Below, in pieces: positions 15,898 through 24,230 of a stretch of 52,181 bases of DNA (position 1 is its first letter; every line of letters begins with the position of its first letter). Origin of the DNA: an uncultured Eubacteriales bacterium. GTDB taxonomy: Bacteria; Bacillota; Clostridia; Christensenellales; UBA1242. Location: positions 1 to 52,181 of the forward strand of contig USSZ01000001.1 of NCBI GenBank assembly GCA_900557645.1, in the 5' to 3' direction. A program made the translations under genes and the position numbers. The notes beneath the pieces were generated by a model, which was given only the letters and a program-made list of their open reading frames with translations, had not been told where the DNA came from and ran no database searches.

Positions 15898-16272
15898 TTA
15901 TTTAAGTTTAACAGTTGCGCCAGCTTCTTTAAGTTTAGCTTCGATTTCTTTTGCTTCTTCTGTTGGAACGTTTTCTTTAACAGCTTTTGGAGCACTTTCA
16001 ACTAATGCTTTAGCCTCTCCAAGTCCAAGTCCAGTAATTTCTCTTACAACTTTAATAACTGCGATTTTGTTAGCGCCAACTTCAGTAAGTTCAACTGTGA
16101 ATTCTGATTTTTCTTCAGCGGCTGGAGCAGCAGCACCAGCAACAGGAGCAGCAACTGCAACAGGAGCAGCAGCAGAAACTCCAAATGTTTCTTCGAGTTC
16201 TTTTACAAGTTCAGAAACTTCAAGAACACTCATAGATTTAATTTCTTCAACTAATTTTGCGATATCAGCCAT
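15898..16272 (-). CDS. rplL: Ribosomal protein bL12 (L7/L12)
   Basis: The 124-residue stalk protein that recruits translation factors to the large subunit. The N-terminal dimerisation helices (SMSVLEVSELVKELEETFGV) are followed by an Ala/Pro/Val hinge (about 32-52) and the C-terminal domain with the conserved VIKVVREITGLGLGEAKALVE and the end AKLKEAGATVKLK. Length is normal. It is the second gene after rplJ (64-base gap) and is followed by the shared terminator instead of rpoB. AGGAGG stands before the ATG. Confidence 0.98.
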   Translation of the reverse strand: MADIAKLVEEIKSMSVLEVSELVKELEETFGVSAAAPVAVAAPVAGAAAPAAEEKSEFTVELTEVGANKIAVIKVVREITGLGLGEAKALVESAPKAVKENVPTEEAKEIEAKLKEAGATVKLK

Positions 16273-16336
16273 TTTAAAATTCCTCCTAAATGATTAAATA
16301 AATAGTTTTTGTTTTTTAATTCAATAAGAACAAGTC

Positions 16337-16852
16337 TTATTTTGTTGCAATAGCATTTAAAGCGATTGCAAGCCCTTGAACAGGGGCGATAAGAACTCTT
16401 GCAAGTGCAGATATAGGTGCATTGAGAGTTCCAAGTAATTTGGCAATAAGAACTTCTTTGCTTGGAAGTTTTGCCAGAGCTTCAATTTCCTTAGCATCAA
16501 CGAAGTTACCATTAAGCAAACCAAATTTTACGGTTAATTTCTTTGTTTTGTCAGCAGTTTCACAAACGATTTTTGCTCCACTTACTTCATCGTCATAACT
16601 GAAAGCAACCGCAGTAGTGCCATGAAGAAATTCTTCAGCACTTTTGATTCCAAGTTCGTTGAGTGCAAGGAGCAATAATTTATTTTTATATACTTTATAT
16701 TCAGCACCGTTCTTTTTAAAGTTACGACGCATTTCAGTATCTTCAGCTACAGTTAAAGCATTGTAGTCAACGAAAGTAACAGATTTTGCTCTTGAGAGTT
16801 TTTCTTTAATTTCTTCAACTATCAATTTTTTTGCTTCTAAATTAGCACTCAT
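16337..16852 (-). CDS. rplJ: Ribosomal protein uL10
   Basis: The 171-residue stalk-base protein that holds the L7/L12 dimers. It has the family N-terminus with the VTFVDYNALTVAEDTEMRR strand and helix, and NKLLLLALNELG, and a C-terminal helix that docks L12 (PVQGLAIALNAIA). It is preceded by an L10-type leader and attenuator that lets excess L10-L12 complex repress its own operon. The rplK-rplA genes are not upstream, and rpoBC are not downstream. Confidence 0.97.
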   Translation of the reverse strand: MSANLEAKKLIVEEIKEKLSRAKSVTFVDYNALTVAEDTEMRRNFKKNGAEYKVYKNKLLLLALNELGIKSAEEFLHGTTAVAFSYDDEVSGAKIVCETADKTKKLTVKFGLLNGNFVDAKEIEALAKLPSKEVLIAKLLGTLNAPISALARVLIAPVQGLAIALNAIATK

Positions 16853-16879
16853 GAAATCTTTTCCTCCTTATCTTGAATA

Positions 16880-17026
16880 TTGTGTTATGAAAAAATAAAA
16901 TCTCTATGCCTGCGGAAAAAAGCATAGAGATAAAAAATCTTAACTATTTACTTCTTTCCTCGGCAAGCACACGCTAGGTGTTTATGTTTTCACACTTGCT
17001 GTCTATGGATAGACTTTATTTTAACA
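16880..17026 (-). promoter_or_regulatory. Ribosomal protein L10 leader
   Basis: The 5' leader of rplJ-rplL contains the usual L10-binding motif of Bacillota: paired strands around GCAAGTGTG and TGTGCTTGC (16962-17003 region) and the TAGCGTG and CCGAGGAAA segments. It precedes the attenuator hairpin. Ends are approximate, set by the promoter and the gene. Confidence 0.75.
16889..16930 (-). terminator. Attenuator-type hairpin in the rplJ leader
   Basis: On the minus strand TCTCTATGC (16922-16930) pairs with GCATAGAGA (16901-16909), followed by a T-rich run before the rplJ ribosome site. Placed inside the leader, it is probably a transcription attenuator. Confidence 0.75.
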
Positions 17027-17032
17027 TCATCA

Positions 17033-17060
17033 ATTATACATAAAAAAAATGTTTTGTCAA
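17033..17060 (-). promoter_or_regulatory. Promoter of rplJ-rplL
   Basis: Minus strand TTGACA (17055-17060), 16-base spacer, TATAAT (17033-17038). Transcription would start near 17026, giving a leader of about 170 bases. Confidence 0.88.
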
Positions 17061-17105
17061 CTTTTTTTGAAAAATAAAAAATAAAATTTTAGTTTTTTGA
17101 TTTTA

Positions 17106-17134
17106 TTGACTAATTTTATTTATTTTGTTATATT
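17106..17134 (+). promoter_or_regulatory. Promoter of leuS
   Basis: TTGACT (17106-17111), 17-base spacer, TATATT (17129-17134). The leader to the ATG at 17247 is about 105 bases and shows no T-box. Confidence 0.65.
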
Positions 17135-17246
17135 ATATCTAATTTGATAATGCAATTTTTCTAAAATTAATATTAAGTTAGAGATAATTAATTTTTTATA
17201 ATTTTATGAATTAAAAAACATTAGAAATATTGAAAGAGGGTTAATT

Positions 17247-19658
17247 ATGGAATTTAGAGAAATAGAAAAAAAATGGCAAGATATTTGGGAAAAGGAAAAA
17301 AGATTTGAAGTCCAAAATCACTGCGAAGGCAAAAAAAATGCCTATGTATTAATTGAATTTCCATATCCTAGTGGAAAAGGTCTTCATACAGGGCACGTGC
17401 GAAGTTATTCTGCAATGGACGCTGTTGCAAGAAAGAAAAGACTTGAAGGATATAATGTATTATTTCCTATGGGGTGTGATGCTTTTGGACTTGAAGCAGA
17501 AAGAACAGCAATTAAAGAGAAAAAGCCTCCTCAAGAAATTGTAGCAAGAAACATTGCGACATTTAAAGAACAACTTAAAAGTGTTGGCTTAAGTATTGAT
17601 TGGTCAAGGGCAGTAAACACTTGCGATCCTGATTATTATAAATGGACTCAATGGTTATTTTTGCAATTCTATAAACATGGGCTTGCTGAAAAGCGATATG
17701 CAAATGTTAACTGGTGTCCTAATTGTGGCGTTCTTGCAAATGAGGAAGTAGAAGATGGAAAATGTTGTCAATGCCATGCAGAAGTCATACAAAAACCAAA
17801 ATCTCAATGGATATTAAAAATAACAAAATATGCAGAAAGATTAAATGATGACCTTGACCAAACAGAATATATGGAACATATTAAACTTGGTCAAAAACAT
17901 TGGATAGGTAAAAGTGAGGGTGTTCAGGTTAAATTTAAGATTGTGCAAGGTGGAGAATTTGAGATTTATACGACTTGTATTGAAACTATTTATGGTATAA
18001 CCTTTATGGTTTTAGCACCAGAACATCCTTTAATAAAACAAAATAAAGATAAAATTAAAAATTGGAACGAAGTTGAGGCATATATAAAACAAGCAAGCAA
18101 GAAAAGTGAATTTGAAAGGGCAGAACTTACAAAGACAAAAACAGGTTGCAAAGTTGAAGGTTTGACTTGTATAAATCCAGTTAATGGAAAGGAAGTGCCA
18201 ATATTTATAGGTGATTTTGTTCTTGTAAATTATGGAACGGGTGCTGTAATGGCTGTTCCTAGTCATGATCAAAGAGATTTTGAGTATGCAGTTGCACATA
18301 ATATCCCAATGATTCAAGTAATTGATGGAAAAGATGTTTCAAAAGAAGCATTTGAAAAACAAGATTATTTAGGCAAAGGTTGCAAACTTATAAATTCAGA
18401 GGAATTTTCTGGACTTACTGTAGAAGAAGCAAAAATTGCAATTACTGACAAACTTGTAAAAATGGGAATTGCAAAAAGACAAGTCAATTTTAGAATGCAG
18501 GATTGGGTTTTCTCAAGACAAAGATATTGGGGAGAGCCAATTCCAATGATAAATTGTCCAAAATGTGGTTGGGTTCCAGTTCCTGAAAATGAATTGCCTG
18601 TTACTTTGCCAGAAGTTCAAAGTTATGAACCTACAAAAGATGGTGAAAGTCCTTTAAGTCTAATTGATGAATGGGTGAATGTTAAATGTCCTTGTTGTGG
18701 TGCAGATGCTAAACGTGAAACAGATACCATGCCAGGTTGGGCAGGTTCAAGTTGGTATTTTATGAGATATTGCGACCCTCATAATGATAAAGAATTTGCA
18801 TCGTTTGATGCCTTAAAATCATGGCTTCCTGTTGATTTATATAATGGAGGAAACGAACATACAAATAGACATCTTTTATATGCAAGATTTTGGAATAAAT
18901 TTTTATACGATATAGGTTTATCTCCAGTTAACGAACCATTTAAATCAAGAGTATCACAAGGAATTGTTCTTGGTTCTAATGGTGTTAAAATGAGCAAAAG
19001 TTTAGGAAATGTTGTTGACCCAAGAGATGTTATAAAAGAGTATGGGGCAGATTCATTAAGAATATGGGAATCATTTATGGGAGATTACTTTTCTGATGTA
19101 AATTGGAGTGATGAAGGGGTAAAAAGTGCAAATAAATTCGTAAATAGAGTTGTTGTAATAAAAGACTTTTTAACAGATGGAGATAAAGTATCAGATGAAC
19201 TTTCTTATGTTATAAATTCTACAATTAAAAAAGTAAGCGAAGATATTGATAAAATAAAATTTAATACAGCGATTTCTCAACTTATGATTTGTGTAAATGA
19301 AATATATAAAGTCAAAAAAATAAATCATGCTGAATACAAAATATTGCTAACTCTTTTAAATCCTTTTGCTCCACATATTACAGAAGAGATGTGGGTTAGA
19401 TGTGGTTTTGGAAAAGATATCACAAATGCTGTTTGGCCAACTTATGATGAAAACAAACTTGTGCAATCTGTTGTAGAAATTGCTGTTCAGGTAAACAGCA
19501 AGATAATAGCAAGAGTAAATATTAACCCAACTCTTTCTCAACAAGAAATTTTAAATATGATAAAAATAAATGATGTTGTTGCAAATACAATAAAAGGAAA
19601 AAGTATTGTAAAAGAAATTTATGTTCCTAATAGAATAGTAAATTTTATTGTAAAGTAA
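17247..19658 (+). CDS. leuS: Leucyl-tRNA synthetase
   Basis: An 803-residue class I synthetase of bacterial LeuRS layout. The HIGH-type motif reads FPYPSGKGLHTGHVRSY (about 38-54), a zinc module has CPNCGVL and CCQCHAEV, the CP1 editing domain spans about 220-390, and the KMSKS loop reads GVKMSKSLGNV. The catalytic aspartate region of the editing site (MAVPSHDQRDFEYA) is intact. The editing motif normally TTRPDT reads T242-T-C-I-E-T247, so the Arg, Pro and Asp are changed. A second Cys pair set (CPKCGW, CPCCGA) is present in the leucine-specific region. Length is slightly below average; two terminators follow. Confidence 0.97.
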   Translation: MEFREIEKKWQDIWEKEKRFEVQNHCEGKKNAYVLIEFPYPSGKGLHTGHVRSYSAMDAVARKKRLEGYNVLFPMGCDAFGLEAERTAIKEKKPPQEIVARNIATFKEQLKSVGLSIDWSRAVNTCDPDYYKWTQWLFLQFYKHGLAEKRYANVNWCPNCGVLANEEVEDGKCCQCHAEVIQKPKSQWILKITKYAERLNDDLDQTEYMEHIKLGQKHWIGKSEGVQVKFKIVQGGEFEIYTTCIETIYGITFMVLAPEHPLIKQNKDKIKNWNEVEAYIKQASKKSEFERAELTKTKTGCKVEGLTCINPVNGKEVPIFIGDFVLVNYGTGAVMAVPSHDQRDFEYAVAHNIPMIQVIDGKDVSKEAFEKQDYLGKGCKLINSEEFSGLTVEEAKIAITDKLVKMGIAKRQVNFRMQDWVFSRQRYWGEPIPMINCPKCGWVPVPENELPVTLPEVQSYEPTKDGESPLSLIDEWVNVKCPCCGADAKRETDTMPGWAGSSWYFMRYCDPHNDKEFASFDALKSWLPVDLYNGGNEHTNRHLLYARFWNKFLYDIGLSPVNEPFKSRVSQGIVLGSNGVKMSKSLGNVVDPRDVIKEYGADSLRIWESFMGDYFSDVNWSDEGVKSANKFVNRVVVIKDFLTDGDKVSDELSYVINSTIKKVSEDIDKIKFNTAISQLMICVNEIYKVKKINHAEYKILLTLLNPFAPHITEEMWVRCGFGKDITNAVWPTYDENKLVQSVVEIAVQVNSKIIARVNINPTLSQQEILNMIKINDVVANTIKGKSIVKEIYVPNRIVNFIVK

Positions 19659-19687
19659 AATAAAATATTTCATAGTAAATTAAAAAT

Positions 19688-19722
19688 AAAAACTGCTCTT
19701 AATTTAGCAAGGGCAGTTTTTT
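19688..19722. terminator. Terminator of leuS
   Basis: AAAACTGCTCTT pairs with AAGGGCAGTTTT (one G-U), followed by T; also works on the other strand. Confidence 0.85.
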
Positions 19723-19726
19723 AATT

Positions 19727-19763
19727 AAAAAGAACCACTTTTAGAAAGGGTGGTTCTTTTTTT
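19727..19763. terminator. Second convergent terminator
   Basis: AAAAAGAACCACTTT (19727-19741) pairs with AAAGGGTGGTTCTTTTT (19745-19761). It probably serves the minus-strand acidic membrane protein as well as leuS. Confidence 0.85.
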
Positions 19764-19773
19764 GATTAATTTA

Positions 19774-20619
19774 TTATTTATTTGAGTCATTATCTTCTGA
19801 ATCAATCTTTTTTCTTAGGCTATCTAAAAATTCTTGAAATTCTTTATCATCGTCATCATCTGTATCATCATTATCTTCAGAAACTTCTGTTGAAACATTT
19901 TCATCAGATTTTTCATCTGTCTCGTTAGTTTCTTTATTGATATCTTCTTCTGTTGTTTCAACTATATCATCATTATTTTCATCTTGTTTTGCAACATCTT
20001 CAGTATCTTCTGTTTCAGAATTGTCATCTTCTTCTGATGCTTCATTATTTTCAGCAATTTCTTCTTTATCATCGACTTCAGTTTCTTCAGTATTTAATTC
20101 TTTAGAAATATTTTCAGTTTCTTTTTCTTCAACAACTTCTTCACTATCAACAACATTGTCTGTTTCAGTGTTTTCAATTTCTTTTTTTGTTGCATCTGTA
20201 AGCAATAATGTTTCGCCTTGAACAGGTGCTTCTTCATTTTCATCGCCGATTGTTTCTAAAGAATCATCAACAGGTTCTTCATCTTCCTCTTCTTCAATGA
20301 ATTTATCTTTATTTTTGTTGTAAAGTGCTTTTGCAATTAAAATTATCATACAGCAAATGAAAAGTGCAATTAAAATTGAAATGATAATATTTAATACTTC
20401 ATCTTTTCTGAAACCATCTAAGAAACTGAAAATTAAGAATAACCAAGCAATCATAGCAAGGAATGGTGCAACAAGTGCCATTGAGATTGCTTTTACAAAA
20501 GAATTAAATTTTTTTGCGTATTTAAAAGCCAAGAAAGTTGTTGCTACAGCAATGATAGAAAAAACAATTCCTAAAATTAATGCTGCAATTTGAGATGATG
20601 TCATATATTCAAAATTCAT
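19774..20619 (-). CDS. Membrane protein with a long acidic tail, unknown function
   Basis: A 281-residue protein. Three hydrophobic segments (about 10-32, 42-68 and 76-98) are followed by a basic turn (ALYNKNKDK) and then about 175 residues that are almost only Glu, Asp, Thr, Asn, Ser and Val, with a short charged helix at the end (FQEFLDSLRKKID). The tail is probably disordered and cytosolic. GGAGGGG precedes the ATG. I recognise no family. Acidic tails of this kind may bind basic proteins or cations, but no function is evident. Confidence 0.7.
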   Translation of the reverse strand: MNFEYMTSSQIAALILGIVFSIIAVATTFLAFKYAKKFNSFVKAISMALVAPFLAMIAWLFLIFSFLDGFRKDEVLNIIISILIALFICCMIILIAKALYNKNKDKFIEEEEDEEPVDDSLETIGDENEEAPVQGETLLLTDATKKEIENTETDNVVDSEEVVEEKETENISKELNTEETEVDDKEEIAENNEASEEDDNSETEDTEDVAKQDENNDDIVETTEEDINKETNETDEKSDENVSTEVSEDNDDTDDDDDKEFQEFLDSLRKKIDSEDNDSNK

Positions 20620-20702
20620 AACCCCTCCAATTAACTATCAATAGGATATCACATTTATATAATTTTGTCAATATTGTTTTTCTTTTTATTAGAAAAAATG
20701 TT

Positions 20703-20735
20703 TTGAAAATTAGTTGTTTTTGACTATACTATAAT
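20703..20735 (+). promoter_or_regulatory. Promoter of the exported orphan, probably leaderless
   Basis: TTGAAA (20703-20708), 16-base spacer, TATACT (20725-20730), overlapping a second box TATAAT (20730-20735). Either places transcription start within about four bases of the ATG at 20741. No ribosome site is present. Confidence 0.6.
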
Positions 20736-20777
20736 TAGAAATGAAAATAAAGAATAATAAAATATTAATTATAGTAT
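20726..20777. repeat. 12-base inverted repeat around a promoter and start codon
   Basis: ATACTATAATTA (20726-20737) and TAATTATAGTAT (20766-20777) are perfect complements. The left arm covers the -10 boxes, and the start codon lies in the loop. Confidence 0.75.
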
Positions 20778-21661
20778 TATCAGTAGTTGTAGGAATTCTA
20801 GCATTAGGAGGAATTGTTACAGCATTTATTTTAAATTATAATGTTTTTTCACCTGAAAAAGTAGAAATTCTTGATGATGGACATAATATTTATATTTCAA
20901 CAACAGCGAATGATAATTATAAAGCATATCGTTTTAAATTTGTTGATAGTCAAAATAATGAAATTATAGTTGATAGTGAAAATAATATTATGTCTTTGTC
21001 AGAACTTATTGAAGAAGGTGTTAAAATAGGAGAAACATATATAGTTTCAACTTGCTATTTAAGTGATAATGATGGCAACAATAGTCAGTATAGCAAAGAA
21101 ATATCATGGGATGTTTACACATATTTAGATTCTCCAATTTTAAATTACGATGAAGAAAAAGGAAGTTTGTCTTGGTCGCAAGTTGATAATGCAGATTATT
21201 ATAAGGTTTTTTATAATAATGAAAACGATATTATATCATATCAAACAACAGAATTCACGCTTGACCTTCAAACAATTAATGGTGGCCAAAGAGAATTTTA
21301 TGTAGTTGCTTATTCAAATAACAAAAGTTACAAACAAAGCAACAAATCAAATGCCCAACAAATTAAAGTAATTCATAAGTTAAAAGAATTTTCAAAAATT
21401 ACATTTGATAGTCAATCAAAAATACTTTCAATCTATGGAGAAGAAGAACTTGAAAAGTTTTATGTATATATTGATGGTAGTAGTTATGAGATAATTGATT
21501 TTGATGTTGAATATGTAACTCAAACAGATCAATATATATTTACAGTTGATATTTCATTAATTTATAATAATAGCAGTAATATTGGAGCATCGCCAATGAG
21601 TATAGATGAATATAATATTTTTGATGGTAATATTACCTATGTTGATTTAGAAACGGAATAA
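20741..21661 (+). CDS. Exported or membrane-anchored protein with Ig/FN3-like repeats
   Basis: A 306-residue protein. An N-terminal membrane segment (about 8-31) is followed by an extracellular beta-rich region. SPILNYDEEKGSLSWSQVDNADYYKVFYNNE (seen at about 134-163, in pieces) is the usual start of a fibronectin type III-like domain, with the W and YKV-Y strands; a preceding and a following strand-rich domain are likely. No cysteine lipobox or sortase signal. The gene appears leaderless and lies directly upstream of the gerA operon. I know no specific family, and the link with germination is only by position. Confidence 0.65.
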   Translation: MKIKNNKILIIVLSVVVGILALGGIVTAFILNYNVFSPEKVEILDDGHNIYISTTANDNYKAYRFKFVDSQNNEIIVDSENNIMSLSELIEEGVKIGETYIVSTCYLSDNDGNNSQYSKEISWDVYTYLDSPILNYDEEKGSLSWSQVDNADYYKVFYNNENDIISYQTTEFTLDLQTINGGQREFYVVAYSNNKSYKQSNKSNAQQIKVIHKLKEFSKITFDSQSKILSIYGEEELEKFYVYIDGSSYEIIDFDVEYVTQTDQYIFTVDISLIYNNSSNIGASPMSIDEYNIFDGNITYVDLETE

Positions 21662-21667
21662 AAAAAT

Positions 21668-21729
21668 TAATAAAATTAAAATTATTAAGACATACTAAAA
21701 AATAAAAGGAAAATAGTATGTCTTTTTTT
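21668..21729 (+). promoter_or_regulatory. Hairpin and possible sigma-G promoter at the gerAA start
   Basis: AAGACATACTA (21687-21697) and TAGTATGTCTT (21714-21724) are perfect complements, with a 16-base loop that holds AAAGGA, and are followed by five T (21725-21729). The 3' arm contains the gerAA ATG (21718-21720). The 5' arm contains CATACTA (21691-21697), a match to the sigma-G -10 consensus CATNHTA, with a -35-like TAATA (21668-21672) 18 bases upstream. It could be a terminator for the upstream gene, a translation block, a promoter, or several of these. Confidence 0.55.
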
Positions 21730-23142
21730 AATGTTAGTAAAAAAATTAAAGAAATAAAAACTACTTTAAATGAAAGTAGTGATTTTGCATATAGATTTTT
21801 TAAAAAAGATGGACAAGTGGTAGGAATGGTCTATTTAAAAAGCATTATTGACCAAAATTTATTATCAAGTGCTATTTATTTCCCATTGCAAACATTTGAT
21901 GATAAATTATCAATAAGAATTTTAAAAGAGAAGATAATCAAATGCTCTGATATTAAATCAATTAAAGAACAAGATATAATAAAAGAAATATTAGATGGAC
22001 GTGTCATAATAATCACAAATTTTTCTGAAGAATGTATTTCAGTAGATTTGTTCAAATTTCCAACTAGGACACCAACAGAGCCTCCAACATCGCCAGTCAT
22101 TCAAGGGCCTAGAGAAGGATTTGTAGAAGATATGCAGACCAATATTACTCTTTTAAGGAGAAGATTAAAAACTGAAAATTTAGTTCTTACAACATTGAGG
22201 GTTGGTTCGCAAACGCAGACGAAAGTTGTAATTGCATATTTGAATGGTATAGCAAATAAAAGAATTATTCATCATGTAACAAAGAAAATTCAAGAAATTA
22301 AGATTGATGGAATCGTTGATTCTTATTACATATTAGAATTTTTGCAAGAAAGACCAAACTCTCTTTTCAAACAGATAGGTAATACTGAAAAGCCAGATAT
22401 TGTTACTGCGAAGTTATTGGAAGGGAAGGTGGCGATTATTGTAGATAATTCTCCTATTGTTTTAACAGTTCCATTTGTCCTTATTGAAGATTTGCAAAAT
22501 AGTAATGATTATTATACAAATCATCATTATTCGAGTATTGTGAGAGTTATTAGATTATTAGGTCTTTTAATTGCTTTGGTTGCCCCTGGAGTTTATTTAG
22601 CATTGCAGATATATCATTATAATATATTACCTTTAAATTTCTTGATAACCATAGCAGATACAACGCAAGGTCTTCCTTTCACTCCTTTCTTGGAAATTTT
22701 ATTTATATTCTTATTATTCCAAATTCTTTATGAAGTCAGCCTGCGTCTTCCAAGTTATTTAGGTCTTGCAACATCTGTGGTAGGTGCGTTAATTTTGGGG
22801 GATACAGGAGTTAAAGCAGGGTTAATTTCTCCACCTGGTGTAATTATAGTGGCATTATCTAAAATTGCATTATATACAATTCCAGAACAATCATCACAAG
22901 TTACAGTATTGCAAATTATTTTTATAATTTTAGGGGGTTCATTAGGACTTGTAGGAATGATTGCAGGGTTTGTCTATTTACTTAATTATTTAAATACTAT
23001 TGATAGTTATGGGACTCCTTATTTAGCACCTTATGGTCCACGAATACCTGAAGATTTGAAAGATGGAATTTTGACAGAGCCTATACCATATATGAAAGAA
23101 CGACCTAAATCATTTTCCCCAGAGAAAAAGGAGAAACTATGA
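21718..23142 (+). CDS. gerAA: Spore germinant receptor A subunit (GerAA/GerBA/GerKA family)
   Basis: A 474-residue protein. Hydrophilic N-terminal domains (about 1-265) are followed by a membrane region with about five segments (from SIVRVIRLLGLLIALVAPGVYLAL onward). Family signatures are the PTEPPTSPVIQGPREGFVEDMQTN segment (about 118-141, quoted in part) and LPSYLGLATSVVGALILGDTGVKAGLISPP. The A subunit, with B and C, forms the inner-membrane receptor that senses nutrients and starts germination. RBS AAAGGA sits in a hairpin loop. gerAB overlaps its stop by four bases. Confidence 0.95.
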   Translation: MSFFNVSKKIKEIKTTLNESSDFAYRFFKKDGQVVGMVYLKSIIDQNLLSSAIYFPLQTFDDKLSIRILKEKIIKCSDIKSIKEQDIIKEILDGRVIIITNFSEECISVDLFKFPTRTPTEPPTSPVIQGPREGFVEDMQTNITLLRRRLKTENLVLTTLRVGSQTQTKVVIAYLNGIANKRIIHHVTKKIQEIKIDGIVDSYYILEFLQERPNSLFKQIGNTEKPDIVTAKLLEGKVAIIVDNSPIVLTVPFVLIEDLQNSNDYYTNHHYSSIVRVIRLLGLLIALVAPGVYLALQIYHYNILPLNFLITIADTTQGLPFTPFLEILFIFLLFQILYEVSLRLPSYLGLATSVVGALILGDTGVKAGLISPPGVIIVALSKIALYTIPEQSSQVTVLQIIFIILGGSLGLVGMIAGFVYLLNYLNTIDSYGTPYLAPYGPRIPEDLKDGILTEPIPYMKERPKSFSPEKKEKL

Positions 23143-24230
23143 CAAAGCAAAGTGTTAGTGTAAAACAAGCATGTATTTTGATTTTAATGTGCATTTTTGC
23201 TAATAAAATTTTGCTTTTGCCATCTTTAATGTTTGAAGAGGCAAAAGCAGATGCTTTTTTTGCTATTGTAATTTTATTTATCTTTGATATTTTAGTTTTG
23301 CCGATATTTATAAAATTAAAAACCCTTTATCCGGAACAAAAATTAAGTGAAATATTATCAAAAAAACTATCACCAATAGTTACCAAAATAATTTATTTAA
23401 TATTTGTGGTTTACTTTATTTTCAAATGTTTGTTAGTATTTAGTATAACTTATGTATATTTTAAGCAACAAATTTATCAAGATGAAATTATTTGGTTAAT
23501 CATAATATCAGGATTGCCTGTTATTAATCATGCAATTGTTTCTGGAGTTAGGGCATTTACTAGAACAATGGAGGTGTTAAAATGGGCTGTATTAGTTGGT
23601 TTTATTGCCTGCCTTGCTTTCTCTTTATTTACAGATTTATCTATGCCTTTCTTTTTTGTTAGCACTCCTAACGAGTTTTTTACTTCTATTTATTCACATA
23701 TATTCTCTTTTGGCGATTATATATTTCTTTTTATTATAATTGATAAAATACAAATTAAAAAAGGAGAAGAAAAGCAATTATATCTTTATTCTTTAATAGG
23801 AATGTTATTAATCCTTGCATTATTCTTTTTATTTTATGCTAAATATCAGGTAACTGCATTTATGCACAATAATGCACTTGCAGATATTCTTGTTTTTTCT
23901 GTTCAGTTTAATGCAATAGGAAGACTTGATATAATTGCAATGCTTACAATAATGTTTATAACCCTTTTTCAACTCGAAATTTATGCTTATGCGTTTTGTG
24001 ATTGTTTTTTAAATGTTTTTCCAAAATTAAGTAAAATCTATTCAGTTGTTGTATTTGATGTAATATTTGGAATTTTATATTATGTATTTATAGGAAAATA
24101 TGAAATTTTGGTTGGTTCATCTCAAGTTTGGTCGCCTTGGCTTGGGCTTTTTGTAAATTACATTTTTCCAGTTATATGTTTAATTATAATTCTAGTAACA
24201 AGGAGAAAAAAACATGAAAGAACAAGTTAA
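23139..24230 (+). CDS. gerAB: Spore germinant receptor B subunit (GerAB family)
   Basis: A 363-residue integral membrane protein with about ten membrane segments, of the GerAB branch of the APC transporter superfamily, which is thought to bind the germinant. It begins with the typical KQSVSVKQACILILMCIFANKILLLPS (start of TM1, about 3-29, quoted in part), and TM segments are spaced as in the family. The ATG overlaps the gerAA stop (ATGA), and its end overlaps gerAC by 17 bases, so the three are translated from one message. Confidence 0.92.
   Translation: MTKQSVSVKQACILILMCIFANKILLLPSLMFEEAKADAFFAIVILFIFDILVLPIFIKLKTLYPEQKLSEILSKKLSPIVTKIIYLIFVVYFIFKCLLVFSITYVYFKQQIYQDEIIWLIIISGLPVINHAIVSGVRAFTRTMEVLKWAVLVGFIACLAFSLFTDLSMPFFFVSTPNEFFTSIYSHIFSFGDYIFLFIIIDKIQIKKGEEKQLYLYSLIGMLLILALFFLFYAKYQVTAFMHNNALADILVFSVQFNAIGRLDIIAMLTIMFITLFQLEIYAYAFCDCFLNVFPKLSKIYSVVVFDVIFGILYYVFIGKYEILVGSSQVWSPWLGLFVNYIFPVICLIIILVTRRKKHERTS

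Noticed and set aside
15806..16297. Plus-strand open frame rich in Ala, Ser and Thr
   Set aside because: It is the complement of rplL; its odd composition comes from the Ala/Val hinge of L7/L12.
19937..20221. Plus-strand Ser/Val-rich open frame
   Set aside because: It is the antisense of the acidic tail (GAA/GAT codons read as TTC/ATC/TCA) and has no ribosome site.
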